64,000 nt of DNA from Hormiphora californensis (GCA_020137815.1 CM035352.1:8734416-8798415), one strand, 5' to 3'. Positions 24,572-48,219 are shown, counted from the first letter of the stretch. Translations and numbers: made by a program. The notes: generated by a model from the letters alone, not told the origin.

Positions 24572-27500
24572 AGAGAGGATAGAAGGGCGTACCGCATTGC
24601 TACATGTTCATTTCGTCGATCCAGCTGCGGTTGAGGGTTGTTAGCAGGATTGGTGTTGTCCTAATGCTATATATGAGACATAAACTCTGGCCACTGGCGC
24701 GTTATTTCAGATAACTTTCTCCCAGCGCGCCGCTGGGAGAAGTTAGCTGGAGTTTATCCGCCGCTGGCGGATAAACTGGTTTAAATCACGACGACGATCC
24801 CGAGGCGGAGCCGAGGGAGAGGCGGAGGGGTTTAAACCTATAACGTGCCAGTGGTCAGAGTTTATGGGTTATATACCCTGCTTTAGTTGTTTATTTCAAG
24901 TATTACACACCAACAAGAGAGAGAACACTAATCAAAACACACAAAGAGAACTGAGAAATAGTTAAAAACACCTCACAATTGAGTGTACACTGTTTGGTAA
25001 CAGTTACTAAGCAGTTGCTAAGGAAAGAGAGTGAAAGAAATAGCCTGATAAGGGGCATGTCACACATAACACAGAGAAAGAGATAGTGAGACAAAAGGGG
25101 AGATAAAGAGAGAGTAATTGACGGAATGTGTCCTTTCTTTCTCTCCAATGTAGTGTGTAAGTGTTGCACATAGTGTTCCCTCTGTATTTTAGTAAGAACT
25201 GATCATTTACACACACTTTGAATGTTACGTAGGAGTTAAAAATAAATAACCTGCCAGTGGGAAATAATCTGCCGCTGGACTGGCTGTTTACTGAGAGCGC
25301 GCTAGTGGGACTTCTCGCCACTGGCGTATTATTTAAGTTAGCAGGGTATATATTCCTCAAACTATCACTATTTTTGTATAAGGATTTATCCGCAGAGAGA
25401 AATCGAAGACTTGACTGATCTTCATGTATTTTATCTAGGTTTCTTTGCCAATGCCATGTGATTCTCGTTGTGAAATGTATACGATATCCTTGCTATTCGG
25501 ACTTGTGCTTGTTACAGCGGTAAGACGTCGTCACCCACAGTCCGTCACCCACAGTCCGTCACCCACAGTCCGGGTTGTGAATCATGAATCTATCCTCCTA
25601 TTTCTCCATCGGCTTATTTTTGTTTCGCATTTCCAGGTTGTAGCCTCACCTGCACCAGATAACTGTAATAACTGGTCAGGGCGGTATAATGCCCCGCGAG
25701 TATGTGCGGAGTTCAATTCTGAATACCAGGCATTTGACAATAAATGTAAACTGGGAATTCATCTGTGTGTGCTCAGTTATAACATAGATAACAAGATCTG
25801 CTCACAATACGTAATTGAGTAAGTTTGTCCATGTAGGTAGTAGGGACTGAAGAATCATGATTAATCATACGTTTGAGTTCTGCATAGATTCTAGGGACGA
25901 CTAAATACATAATCGATTTCAATATTTTTAGTAAATTTGTGGATATGCTGACGGATGAGGTTCTAAAAGAGTTTATAACTGACGATAGCAACTGCTGGAA
26001 GTGTCCCACTGACTGTTCAGGATCAGGAGGTCCAGTGTGCGATAAAGCGAACATCCAGTATCCCAACAGGTATAAAATAGTGGCATACGCTGCGGGCCCC
26101 TCTCACCGAGGGCACATGCCAATCTGTCCGGCGTTGCCCAACCGATCTGAGCGCCGGCAGACAGACTTCCCTCGCCCCTCGGAGCTGAGTCTCGGTTTGA
26201 GAAACAAAGCAAAGAGCTCATTGAGTTCCCAAATTCACAACTAACTTCACATCACATAAGTTCTATTCTGCGTTGCAGTAACACACACTTCCTTTCATAG
26301 TTGTATGCTGGCCAAGAGTCTATGTGAGGATGGTAAAATATATTATCCTGCATCTGTTGATTTCAACAAATTCAACTCAACCCAGTTCCTCGAGAAGATT
26401 ACTGATTATCTCAGCTACTCAGGACCGTGTCCGGGTAAGTAGGTTAATTAATAAGGTTAATTAGCACGGTGAGTATGTGCATCTAATTATCTTGGGTTGG
26501 CGCCACATTGTCAGTTATTCATGCAGAGATGATGGAATTTTGCTGGGGACAAAATCCCATCATATACCTGCAGTAGTAGTAGCATGATTTTGGAGGGATA
26601 GATGGCTGCTGGGGAGGGGGGGTAAACTTGTTTCTAGGTGGTTTCCAGGGAAACTCGCACGGAGAAAAGTTAGAGGGCTGAAAGACCCGGGGATATAGTT
26701 AGAGGGATAAAAGACCCGGGGATAGATTTAGAGAGGAGATGAGATGGTATTTTCTGTGTGAGACACTGTGTAGATCAGGGAGATAGAGGGGGCTGGGGAA
26801 TGGGCTAACAAGATGTGCAGGAGATTTGATGAAAAGCAGGGACGTGTGACGAAGTACCCTACTGCGGCTAGTGCAATCTGTATAACGAATGAGGCTACAG
26901 CTGATAAAGTTAAATAGAATACGGAGAGTCAAGGAGGATATGGTGGAAACAAAGACATTGTACATAGAGATATTTGAGAAAATAATTGTTTTGTTCAAAC
27001 GCAGAATGCGGATAGAGAGGGTTGAGCAAGGCAACAACAAACTGTGTAAAGAACGACTATCAAATGACTGTATACGAGGTGTTCAGGTGTGTCATTCATT
27101 TTCTAAATTTTAACTAAATTCTTACTAAATTCTAACCGTTTTGTGTATTTGTTCTCTCAGGGTGGGCGTGTAAGGTGGTCTCTTCTTCCGTTCCATTTCC
27201 TCATATCTCTCTATCATGTTCTCCAAGTCGATCCCAAAGAATTCTAGCTCATCCTCCACTATCGCGCTATCCATGTGTTCAGGGGCCCTGCAGGGGATAA
27301 AGCTGTCAGAGCATTGGCCTGACCCTATTCTCGGAGAGCGTGAGAACTGTGTTCAGGGGCCCTGTGCAGGGGATGAAGGATATTTGTTTGGACTAGCTAC
27401 CACCCTGTTATACTAGTGTACTGCTGCAGTGCAGTGCATGCAGTATTGGACTTCTTTACGATCGGAAACTAGTGCAGAAGTGCACTGTACACTGTACAGA

Positions 27501-28078
27501 ATGCACTACTGCAATGTACATTTATAAGTCACATAAAAAAGATCTAATCCTCATACCTGAATGTTCCTGGACTCTGGTAGAAGTACAGGATTGAGGGGAA
27601 GATATCCTGATTCCTATCAAAATACAACTCTCCTGTCAGTTCGTCGGTATACTGCGCTCGTTTCTACAGAAAGCAACAAGTGAGGGATAGTAGCTATTGG
27701 GTCTCGTTGTACAAATTTTAGTATTTTACAATAATATTGATAACAAGACTGTCAGGCCAATGCTCTGACCACAGTCCTCGCACTTATTTGAAGAAATGAG
27801 AATAGGGTCAGGCCAATGCTCTGACAGTAACAAAACAAGTTGTTCTCTGTCATGTCACTCAGCACAAAATTCGGAAGATCAAGTACCAATACCTGAGGAT
27901 CTCCTAGCAGGGTATCTGGATAATGTGAAAGGGACTGCTCAGTTGTCACAAACTGCTCCCCCGCACAATTGATCCTCACCAACTTAGCATCCTTAGTTTC
28001 CTTCTTATAGTTCGTCAGTCCAATACCGAAGGGGTCACCTTTTAGCGCCAAACTCTGAGGATAGGAGTCACTAAACAT
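17863..28078 (-). CDS. Shaker-type voltage-gated potassium channel, ten exons, 441 aa
   Basis: K+-selective voltage-gated pore subunit of the plasma membrane. Exons (minus): 28078-27893, 27663-27557, 27287-27137, 24082-23868, 23807-23660, 23425-23351, 19559-19449, 18488-18388, 18235-18142, 18000-17863. All junctions are GT-AG and all phases match, giving 1,326 nt. Exons 1-3 encode the T1 tetramerisation domain ([10 protein letters not shown], then [20 protein letters not shown]). Exon 4 has S1 and S2, exon 5 S3 ([18 protein letters not shown]). Exon 6 is S4, with a basic residue every third position ([15 protein letters not shown]). Exon 7 is S5, exon 8 the pore helix and filter ([15 protein letters not shown]), exon 9 S6. 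S6 has FPM instead of the usual Kv P-V-P hinge. The C-terminal tail is short (about 45 aa). The family is certain; the Kv1-4 subfamily is left open. Intron 3 contains a nested gene on the other strand; introns 6 and 7 contain splice-site arrays. Confidence 0.93.
18481..19130 (-). repeat. 34-bp array of about 19 copies carrying the Kv exon 8 acceptor
   Basis: The unit on plus is about 34 bp (ctagatcctgggggaattg followed by tacaaattagaggga). On the minus strand each unit reads ctctaat, a pyrimidine tract ttccccc, CAG, then gatctag, the first seven bases of Kv exon 8. The copy touching the exon at 18488 is the functional acceptor and the rest lie upstream in intron 7. Copies differ by few bases; two near 19030 and 19105 carry a variant tract. 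Using an upstream copy would add 34 nt per step and break the frame. Confidence 0.9.
19912..20567. mobile_element. composite TIR element, copy 1
   Basis: About 656 bp, flanked by TA on both sides. The left part is a foldback whose arms include taaactcttgccagtggcgc and its complement. The right part begins tataccctgct and ends agcagggtata, an 11-bp inverted repeat. It is inserted inside one unit of the Kv exon 6 donor array. It is the most diverged of three copies here and has no transposase. Confidence 0.75.
20644..21320. mobile_element. composite TIR element, copy 2
   Basis: About 677 bp with TA duplications at 20642-20643 and 21321-21322, again inside a unit of the donor array. It is near-identical to the copy at 24674-25350, so the family moved recently. 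The inner TIR part is 20842-21320. Short ORFs inside are identical between copies 2 and 3 but show no domain. Confidence 0.8.
21323..21515 (-). repeat. displaced block of the Kv exon 6 donor array
   Basis: Five units of the 37-bp repeat (plus: tacctgcataacttctgtta then g(c/t)tgcctactgtgtct), ending in a (GT)n. On minus each unit holds the last ten codons of exon 6 plus its GTAAAG donor. Further units lie at 19873-19911 and 20569-20641. The elements at 19912 and 20644 separate these blocks. Confidence 0.85.
22066..23015. repeat. diverged internal duplications in Kv intron 6
   Basis: The stretch at about 22066-22125 (gcggggtaattacttgccat, then a cggcgg segment) recurs at about 22951-23010. A second short repeat (gtgattacaaatcatgggtt) is at about 22510 and 22634. 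These look like fragments of another repetitive element. No coding content was recognised. Confidence 0.6.
23221..23390 (-). repeat. 37-bp array carrying the Kv exon 6 donor site
   Basis: The true donor is at 23351/23350 (ATGCAG|GTAAAG). Directly downstream in the intron, three further units repeat the exon end, encoding [10 protein letters not shown], together with the first seven intron bases. The unit is 30 bp of exon plus 7 bp of intron. Reading through the donor meets TAG within six codons. Confidence 0.9.
24514..24578. repeat. (GA)n microsatellite in Kv intron 3
   Basis: GA tract with one interruption (aggaga) near 24551. Confidence 0.95.
24674..25350. mobile_element. composite TIR element, copy 3
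   Basis: About 677 bp, TA on both sides (24672-24673, 25351-25352), almost identical to copy 2. It lies in Kv intron 3, just upstream of the nested Kazal gene. The start differs slightly (tgagacataaac). Confidence 0.8.
25451..26442 (+). CDS. secreted two-Kazal-domain protein nested in a Kv intron
   Basis: A small secreted protein of about 165-175 aa. Exons: 25451 (or in-frame ATG 25475)-25519, 25637-25818, 25932-26069, 26301-26442, with matching phases and GT-AG junctions. From the second ATG the first 15 residues ([15 protein letters not shown]) make a good signal peptide, which favours that start. Two cysteine modules follow. The first has [17 protein letters not shown] then KCKLGIHLC; the second has [20 protein letters not shown] then SCMLAKSLC. 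Both fit the Kazal pattern PVCxxxxxxYxNxCxLxxxxC, although the second is split by an intron. Kazal proteins usually inhibit serine proteases; that role here is family inference. The stop TAG is at 26440-26442, or splicing may continue at GGTAAGT. The gene lies wholly inside Kv intron 3, antisense to the channel. A splice-acceptor-like tttatctag sits 12 nt before the upstream ATG. Confidence 0.75.
27752..27830. repeat. small dispersed repeat with GTCAGGCCAATGCTCTGAC
   Basis: Two direct copies of a 19-bp motif flank a spacer with agaatagggtcagg. Related pieces occur at about 19622-19690, 27298-27345 and 3515-3535. It is probably a short non-autonomous element family. The 27.3 and 27.8 kb copies lie in introns of the Kv gene. 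Confidence 0.55.
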
Positions 28079-30240
28079 GTGATTCACAAGACACAACGTA
28101 GCTCTTAGAGAATAATATTATTCAATATTAATTGGTGGTGGTTTGGGGGCATTACGTTTTACATTCTTGAACTCACAGACTCGCAAAGAGAGACATAGAG
28201 AGAGAAATGAAATTAAAAAAGAAAGAGAATCTAATGAGAAGCTAATTTTACAATATCACTGTCACAGCGGTAGTGCGAGCGAGTAAAGCTGAACTAAAAT
28301 ATCTAAAGAATCCTTGAAGATCAGCAAATCAATGTTTTAAATGGTGAAGAATGGTATATTTCATGAATACAAGCTGTCCGCCATGAGAGATCACTTTAAA
28401 ATAGCTGGGACGCAGCTTTACAACACAAATGCAAGAAGAAAGTGTTTCAAGGAAAGCGATACAATTGTTTCAGTTTTACTACATCAGCTCTGCCATACGT
28501 GAGGAGTCTTGTCACTAGCAACTGCGCCAGCGGCAGCATGATGATTAGTAGCAGTTTTAGCAGGCTTGTTCACCCCAGAATCCTTTTGATCCGCGGCCAT
28601 AAGTCCAAAAGTGAAAATGGAAAAGTTTAACTTGAAACGGAATCTCATGGTGATCCAATGAGAGATATATATCTCGAGGTTGATATCTCTAATTTGTATA
28701 CACAGCCGGGCTCTATAAACATTGTGTGACGTGGGCAAGAATTGGTTGAAGAAGAAAGGAAGATAAATAGGAAACAAATAGAGAATAGCGGCCACTATTA
28801 TGTACTAAAGGTTTCAGCAGAATTGAATGGTTTGCGATCATTGTCCAAGCCTGCAACAAACATGTTGTTGTGTTGTTACACAACTGACAACAATGCGTTC
28901 ACTGGATCAATGGAGGGTATAGAAGCTCAGACAATAATTATAAAAACTGAGACTCAGACAAGATTAAACTTGTAGTCTGAAGTTTGGACAAAAGAACAAT
29001 CAAGATTCGATGTGCCTCCTGCACATAGATGTACATCAACGGGGACAATATATTTGTTCAACTGGCAGTATAATTTTAGGAAATAATGCATTTATTATTT
29101 GCTTCAGAGAAAGGTGAATAAACATGATTTTCGTGCTTTCAGGTACCATAAAGTCTTGGGTGTTAAGTCGAGTAGTAGGCAGGTCTGTTGTTTCCTTCAT
29201 TATTGTAGTTGACCAACATTGATATACAGGGGAGGTAGAGAACAAAAACAATTCGCTGAACAAATGTCAAATGAACTAACTGCGGCAGAGAACATTATAA
29301 ACAATTCTTTGCTGCAGTAGGGAAATAAAAAAGAGATTAGATATATGAAAAAGAGGGAGAGATAGAGAGAGAGGTAGATTATAATAGAGACTGGACTAAC
29401 AGTTTATATGGAGCTAAGACTCAGTTGGTGAAAGGTGAAATTGGTACTTGGTACGTACACATCGAAGAAACGTTTAGACACCAAGTTGGAAATAACATTC
29501 AGACTTGGGTATTAGGACTGAATGATTATGGCCTAATAGGCCGCCTATGGGTTTTTACTAAACACAAGATCGGAAAATCCCATATTCAGTGGGCATTTTT
29601 AAAACCATTGTCTCTTTCTACTCCTCCTCCTCTCTCCCCTCTCCTCTTCTTTCCTGTATGCTTTCGCCCTGATAGCCTTGCCTAAGTGTACAAACTGCAA
29701 AAGCGTGCATTTAAATGTCTCAAAAAAAACGAAATGAACGCTTACTTAGTGAACAGAAACTAGAAAGTATTGATATGAAAATGTCCACATACCTTCCCGT
29801 TTGACCCTACAACTAGGATATCATCTCCACTCCTCAAGGATATCTCTATACCACCCCTTACTCAACAAATCTCTACCTGATTGAGCACAAGATCCGAGGC
29901 TGCTATGCACGGGAGCTGGGCGGTTTTTAGGTTTTTACGAGACACAATTCGACCCACCGTCCATGTCTTCATGACGTATCAGAGAATTAATTACCCCAAA
30001 CAAACACCCCAAATAGTGCGAATACTTGGAGGGGGAAACAAACACACAGATAGTTGATACAAACACAACTTGAACTAACAGATATACAGATACAGTAGAT
30101 ACAGAGCTCTGCAGCTGTAGCAATGCCGACTGTCAAGTGTCAAGAAGCCTATGCTGTCAACATCTAGAGGGAAGAGAGGAATCCAGGGGAGAGGGGAATG
30201 AGAAGAGAGGGATGGGGAGAGCTGGGTTTACCATTAGTCC
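28079..30240. other. intergenic upstream of the Kv channel; no gene supported
   Basis: Contains the likely Kv promoter and 5' UTR, but no core element can be named. A 38-codon minus-strand ORF (ATG at about 28601) was considered as an upstream exon; no donor/acceptor pair gives a matching phase. Confidence 0.4.
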
Positions 30241-30260
30241 GATACATGGGTAAATTGGTA

Positions 30261-30624
30261 GGCGGTAAATGTTAACCAGATCTGAGAGAATACGTACGTG
30301 CAAAACCACGTTTTTGTCCATAACTCAGCCATTTCTTGACCAATTTGCAAAATCTTGGGCGCGTTGGAAAGAGGAAATTGAGCTCTTTCGAATGAGCCTA
30401 ATAAAATTAAAATCGGCGCAAAATGCTCGGCGTCATGGCGCAAAATGCACATTTTCGCCACCACGCCACGCAATTTGTGCCAATTTTCATTTTCTTGAGC
30501 TCGTTTGAAAGATCTCAATGTCCTCTTTCCAATGAGCCAAAGATTTTGCAAATGGGTGAAGAAATGGCTGAGTTATGCGCAAAAACGTGCGAAATTCTCA
30601 CAGATCTGGTTAACATTTACCGCC
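30261..30624. mobile_element. 364-bp foldback element
   Basis: The ends are inverted: ggcggtaaatgttaaccaga at 30261 and its complement ending at 30624. Complementarity continues with mismatches inward, for example the ataactcagccatttctt segment near 30320 against aagaaatggctgagttat near 30560. The whole is a long imperfect hairpin without coding capacity. Confidence 0.75.
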
Positions 30625-30769
30625 CACCGGGTAAATTGAATTGTTGAATTGTTAATTATATACCGACAGTAAATTTTATGAGATGGCTGCTCAGTGAAAA
30701 TATGAAAAGGAATAAAGGCACAATAAAGGAACAAAAGACACATAAGAGTACCAGATAATAAGAATTATA

Positions 30770-30831
30770 CTGCCTGGCGCCGCCGACCCCATCTGAGCGC
30801 AATCAAATTGGGGTCCGGCGCCGCCAGACAG
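30770..30831. mobile_element. 62-bp hAT-like miniature element, copy 1
   Basis: Inverted ends ctgcctggcgccgccg / cggcgccgccagacag. The 8-bp target duplication gaattata is at 30762-30769 and 30832-30839. An 8-bp duplication is the hAT hallmark. The second copy is at 32278-32338. Confidence 0.75.
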
Positions 30832-31960
30832 GAATTATATGCTCTAGGCTTGAAAGACCAAATCAATGAAAGGCTCAAATGAAAGGTACAACACTCTTCT
30901 CCAACCTTCAAAGTAATATGCCTGGAGATTGAGGGGATTGGACACGTAAGTGCAGTAACGGAAAGTCTCGTTGCTGCCATGATATTGCACTAAAACACAA
31001 TAAACAAGAGATGGATTGTGGGACCATAACAGTTTTATGTGGATCTATTGCTTGTGTTATTTCTCTTTTACTCTTTATTTTCTATGCTGCCTCTCTAATT
31101 TAAGTCATAGTCCATCCCACAGCTCTACCTACCTCTCTATTCTCTCTCCTGCCCGTCCCTCCTTGAGCCAATCAAACTTGGTGGTCCGCGCCCAACAGAT
31201 TTATCTCTAGGCTTCTTGAAAGACCAAATCATTGTCTAAAGCTCAAATGATACTACAACACTCTTCTCCAACCTTCAGTAATATGCCTGGCAGATTGGGG
31301 GATTGGACACTAGTCCAGTAACTCGAAAGTCTCGTTCTCGCCTGTTTCATCTCTAAACACATAAACAAGAGTGTTGTGGGACCATTAAAACACGTGGTTC
31401 TAGTGGATCTCAGTATTCTCTTCCTAGTTCTACCTCCGACGCGTCTTCTTCTGCTGCAGCGTCGGCGAGGGTAGCCGTCTAGAGCTCCAGGCCTCCGACG
31501 TAGACCCGGCAGTGCTACTGACGTCGTAGAGTCGAGCGTCGACTGCTAGACCCGCGAGCGCACCGCTGAGAGTCTCGATCTCATCTCGATGCATGCAAAG
31601 ATCGGCTCTTACCCCGCTAGGACAGCTAGAAGGCAGCGAGAGATACTAAAATGAGTGAGAGGAATTGCAATTGTTTGCAGAGTCTAATTATTGATGAGCA
31701 ACGGTCTACACGTTATACATAAGAGCCTGCACTACGATGCGCGAGAGATCTCTCTGTATCTGCTCCTCTCGTCTCGTTCTCTTCGTCTCTCTAAATCTGA
31801 ACTCAATCTCCTCTTTGCCTATCAATGGACCAGATCGAGATACTAACTTATGTAAGGAGGAATTGCAATTGTTTCCCAATCTCACATTATATTGCGTACA
31901 ATGAGCAACGGTGTTCGTATAAAACAGAGGCTTGCACTATCGAGAGTCGAATCGGCTTTT
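30790..31960. repeat. noisy local duplications
   Basis: 31150-31410 is a poor copy of 30790-31060 (shared caacactcttctccaacctt, aatatgcctgg, tctcgtt, gtgggacca, in order but with many small indels). Likewise 31820-31960 resembles 31610-31740 (shared aggaattgcaattgttt, gagcaacgg). The indel-rich divergence suggests mis-assembled noisy reads or a divergent haplotype. Confidence 0.6.
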
Positions 31961-32277
31961 GTCGAGGTGCAAATTGGAAGAAATCAAAATAAACACTGGG
32001 AGAGAAAAAGAGACCCAGATTTCAATAGCTCAGAGCTATTAGCTCTATCTCTCTAATAACTGTAACAGTACACATAACGTAACATAACATGGAAATTGGA
32101 AAACCTGGATAATGAACTCACCAAACGGATAATAGTATGCGGTAATTCGAATCCTCTCTGCAGACTCTGAGAGTTTTCCACAATACACGTGCATGTTCTG
32201 TATCATCGCAAAGAAGAATGTCTTGTTGAAATAGTCAAATCATAATCACTGCACAATGATTGAAACCCAATGTTTAA

Positions 32278-32338
32278 CTGTCTGGCGCCGCCGAACCTAT
32301 CCGAGAGAATCAAATGGGAGCCTGTCGCCGCCAGACAG
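32278..32338. mobile_element. 61-bp hAT-like miniature element, copy 2
   Basis: Starts ctgtctggcgccgccg and ends cgccgccagacag, flanked by atgtttaa (32270-32277) and atgtttat (32339-32346), a 7-8 bp duplication. Same family as 30770-30831 with a different target, which supports real transposition. Confidence 0.75.
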
Positions 32339-32939
32339 ATGTTTATCATGTTGGGACGCAACATGTCGCACCTTGGCCTCTCTGATTCTCGCATCCATCC
32401 GTGGAACGCGCTGATTAATGCGCGCATAAAAACCACACAACTTTCGCGGTCACGCGCGTTTTTTAAAGGGCGGGTGTGGGAAGCATGGTGCTTTCGTCCT
32501 GCAAGTCCGACCCCTTGCAGTTTCATTCTGCACGGGGCATCCTTCGATGAGACCAAGGTGCGACCTCTGGATAAAAGAAAAACACTCAGAATTTTAAGAC
32601 GTGGGATAAAGTAAAATGTGTGCCAAATACTGAGGCACATTTTGGTTGACAAGATATACGTTAACATAAGTTATTTCATCGCACACACAATTGTCACACT
32701 GTCCCTTAAAATACAAACTCTCCCGGTATATTGTTCATGTCCCTCTTGGTGGTGATATTGTAAAACGTGTTCCATATAATTGAAGTCTTCATCTCTGTCA
32801 CACAACCGGTGTTCGGGCTCTGTTCCTGAGAGAGGATTGGAGGGGTGTCAGAGAAAGGGCGTCCCAAGGAGGCGTCTCAATAAACTTCAAAAGGTGACTT
32901 CAAAAGAGATGACTTCAAAAGATGACTTCAAAAGGTGAC

Positions 32940-45403
<12,464 letters not shown>

Positions 45404-46079
45404 GGAAGGAGGTGCGAGTTGCACACAGGGGTTACAGGATTTGGTGCGGGGGAACTACAAGATGGGGCTATAACATAAAGGGGGAGAGAAGTTAGTTTGA
45501 GGAATCTAGCTGTTTGGTACCAAATGGGTTGGAATAAATTTAAAGAAATTACTGATTATCATGCTAAAAGGAAGAAATTTACAAATTATAAAGCTACATA
45601 ACAAATACACGAAACACTTTATAAACTCATAAACCTTTAACCAAATTGTATATACTTTTACTTAATCAACATAATATCTTTTTACATTGTATAGCTGTTG
45701 CATTATAGTTTGTAACCGGGTTATCATTTTGGGACTAGCTGGACATAATCGACTCAACTTTGTTTAAATACTGTTTACAGTATACTTATCTTAAATCTTA
45801 ATAAACTAATCGTTTAATTCAGTTTTTTATCCAGATACCGGAAAAATTCTTAAAAAAGTAACAACTTAGAAAGGCAGAAAAACATGAGTTTTTTTCGACA
45901 TTGTAGGTACTCGTGTAAACTGCAACTGTAAGCATTTCATAACGCTTAGAAATGGGAAACTTGGAAACTTAAAACTGGAGACCCCGAAGACGTAGACCAG
46001 TCATCTCTTATCCTACTGTTACCAGTTACTGCTCGACTCTATCACCGCGCCCGGCCTCGGAAGGTTAGAACAGTCACCC

Positions 46080-46204
46080 GTTATACTTGAGATAAACCCG
46101 TTGGCCGTTCCACGTCTTGAGACAAACCCGTTGGGAACCCGTAATACTTGAGACAAACCCGTTATACTGGAGACAAACCCGTTACACTTGAGACAAACCC
46201 GTTA
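46080..46204 (-). repeat. tandem units repeating the TMBIM stop-codon region
   Basis: The last codons and stop (ttgtctcaagtgtaa) begin an array of about five 19-20 bp units running into the 3' flank (minus: cgggtttgtctcaagtgtaa). It starts at the coding end. Confidence 0.8.
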
Positions 46205-47618
46205 CACTTGAGACAAGTTGCTCTCGGAGCACCATCCCAACATTTCCAAGAGCTGCACTAAAGGATCTGCGTAAATGGTGAGAATTGCAAACAGGTAGTC
46301 GCCCTGTCCCTTGACATCGTAGACCGTGAACAGTCGTCTGGTACCAACGTAAAACCACAGTGTGACCGGTATAGCAAACGCTTGGCTCTGAAATACCAAA
46401 ATTTAAAAAGGCGATAGACTACTCGTGGCATGTTTCAAAGGGAAAGAAATGAGAAATCGGGAGGGTAATCTCACAGCAGACCTGCGATTAGTTTCATAAA
46501 TTCAAGTTTATTTAAGTTATTATTCAAGTTACAGATGATGTTTACTTACCCTTCCTGAGTAGAAATGATCCGGTATTATCAGGTCTGCTAGTAGGGATGC
46601 TGCAAGCCCTAGAAGCACTGCACCAATAGCACCGTACCACAATGTAACTTCTGTTATCTTGTGAGGGAACCTATTCTGCCAGACAAAGACTATAACACCA
46701 AAACATGCCAACGCCAGAGCCATAGAATACGTTGCAGGGTCTACCCGCTGATAGACCCAAGAAGAGCCACGCCCAGAGAAGTGATATAATGGCATACAAA
46801 ATGAAGTTAATCACTTTCTTCCTCCTCAACGATTTCGCGAACACCTGGAATAGATGATGTCATGTTAATGATATTATTATTATTTGAGATTCCCTTGATC
46901 TAAAAAAATCAATGACTCCACTAAATTGTTTCACTACGCTGGCAAGCAGAAAGGTGACTACTATATCATACATCACACTTACTAGTAAGATGACTGAGGC
47001 AATCAGTAGAATGGGAGGCGCAATATTAGCAGGAGAGATAGCATCTTCTACCGAGAACACCAGCTCGATGATAGTAACAACAATTGTTATAACAACCCAT
47101 TGGCAGCACATGATACCGTAAATCATCTTGAGAACATCTGGCTTCTCTGCAGAAACTGGGGCCTGTACAACCACTACCGGAGGGGGAGGTGGGTATGTTC
47201 CATTGGGATAGGACATGCCCTGAGGGGCTGGATGATCGCCCTGAGGGTAAACAGCAGCGCCTGGAGGAGGAGGATACGGAGCTGCAGGAGGGTACTGGGC
47301 CGCGGGAGGGTATTGGGCCGCAGGAGGGTATGGGGCCGCAGGAGGATATGGGGCCGCAGGGTAAGAGCCATTAGTGCCACTAGGATGAGGGTATGGGGCT
47401 GGAGGATACTGGGAACCAGGAGGGTACGTAGTAGCTGGGTAACCGCCTGGAGGAGGAGGGTACGATGCATTAGGAGGGTAAGCGTCAGTGCCGCCTGAAG
47501 GAGGAGGGTAAGTACCACCAGGAGGGTACTGGGCAGGAGGGTAACCACCAGGGGGAACGTCCTCTACTCCCATAGCAGCATGATAAGGTGGAGGACCGGG
47601 AGGAGGACCATCAGACAT
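46202..47618 (-). CDS. Lifeguard / TMBIM (Bax inhibitor-1-like) membrane protein with Pro-Tyr-rich N-terminus
   Basis: Multi-pass ER/Golgi protein of the family that modulates cell death and Ca2+ leak. Exon 1 starts at 47618; its donor is uncertain (about 46885-46970). Exon 2 is 46844-46550 and exon 3 is 46387-46202. The first 150 residues are P-P-Y/P-A-A-P-Y repeats, as in GRINA-type members. Next comes LKMIYGIMCCQ, matching the R-x-V-Y-x-I-L-x-x-Q start of TM1. Exon 2 has RRKKVINFILYAIISLL, fitting TM3 of the family, and three more helices. Exon 3 ends GDYLFAILTIYADPLVQLL, the family's last-helix signature (E-Y-x-F-A-A-L-x-L-Y-L-D-I-I). Exon 2 is 295 nt, one more than a multiple of three. 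The frame must shift at the CCC run 46744-46746, so one base is probably surplus. Confidence 0.75.
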
Positions 47619-47752
47619 GCTGCCTAGAAAGAGAGGGGATATGTGTTAGATTAACTAGTTTCAAATCGTTCTAAACAAGAAGATGGCACTAAAAACAGTT
47701 CTAAAAACATTTCATACAAAAGTTAGCTTCGTCACAATATATTGTTCTAGAA

Positions 47753-48219
47753 TCAATCACAACTCTCATCATCCCACCCATCCTTCCACCTCTTGAGGAC
47801 TAACGAACAATCAAACTGTTTCTTCCCAGCCTCTCATTTACCTCATTGTGCGCCTCACAAACCCACTTGGATAACTCTAAATTATTTGTTGTCCTTGGAG
47901 GATGATCAACCATCCATTCACGGAGCGCATACGCACAGTCCTCACACGGGTATGTGTGTGAGAAAGTCTTGACAAAGTTCTTCATTGAACTCTGTTCAGA
48001 CCGGTTTGGTCGTTCAAACCAGTAGGCTGCCATCGTATGAAGATAACCCCAGGTGTGACGGCCTAGTTCCTCCCTATCCAGAGGGCAGCCGAGGTGTTTT
48101 TGGGGCTTTTTGGAGAACTTTGCTGCCATGGCCATAAATGATTTCTTTTGATCTGTATAGGAGTTACATGCTCGACAGGGTTTCTTAGGGGCGTCTTCTT
48201 TCCCATTAGTTTCAGACAT
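47753..48219 (-). CDS. GFER: ALR/Erv1-type FAD sulfhydryl oxidase
   Basis: Erv/ALR oxidase that reoxidises MIA40 in the mitochondrial intermembrane space, single exon here. An N-terminal CRAC pair is followed by CPLDREELGRHTWGYLHTMA (the family's ELGRxTWxxLHT), the catalytic CxxC in YPCEDCA, and the FAD-binding WVCEAHNEVNERLG. The open frame stops at 47803 after LGRNSLIVR. One base more in the A-run (plus 47819-47822) restores LGRKQFDCSLVLKRWKDGW and a tail ending ESCD with stop at 47753-47755. This matches the expected ALR end (LGKxxFDC...RWKDGW...SCD). I therefore take the true CDS to 47753 and the break as a one-base deletion. A tttttag acceptor abuts the ATG. Confidence 0.9.

Noticed and set aside
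28484-28601. 38-codon minus-strand ORF as a possible first Kv exon
   Set aside because: No donor and acceptor give a phase matching the T1 exon, and the T1 exon has its own ATG at 28078.
47100-47498. Plus-strand Arg/Gly-rich ORFs
   Set aside because: Shadow of the Pro-Tyr repeat exon of the minus-strand TMBIM gene.
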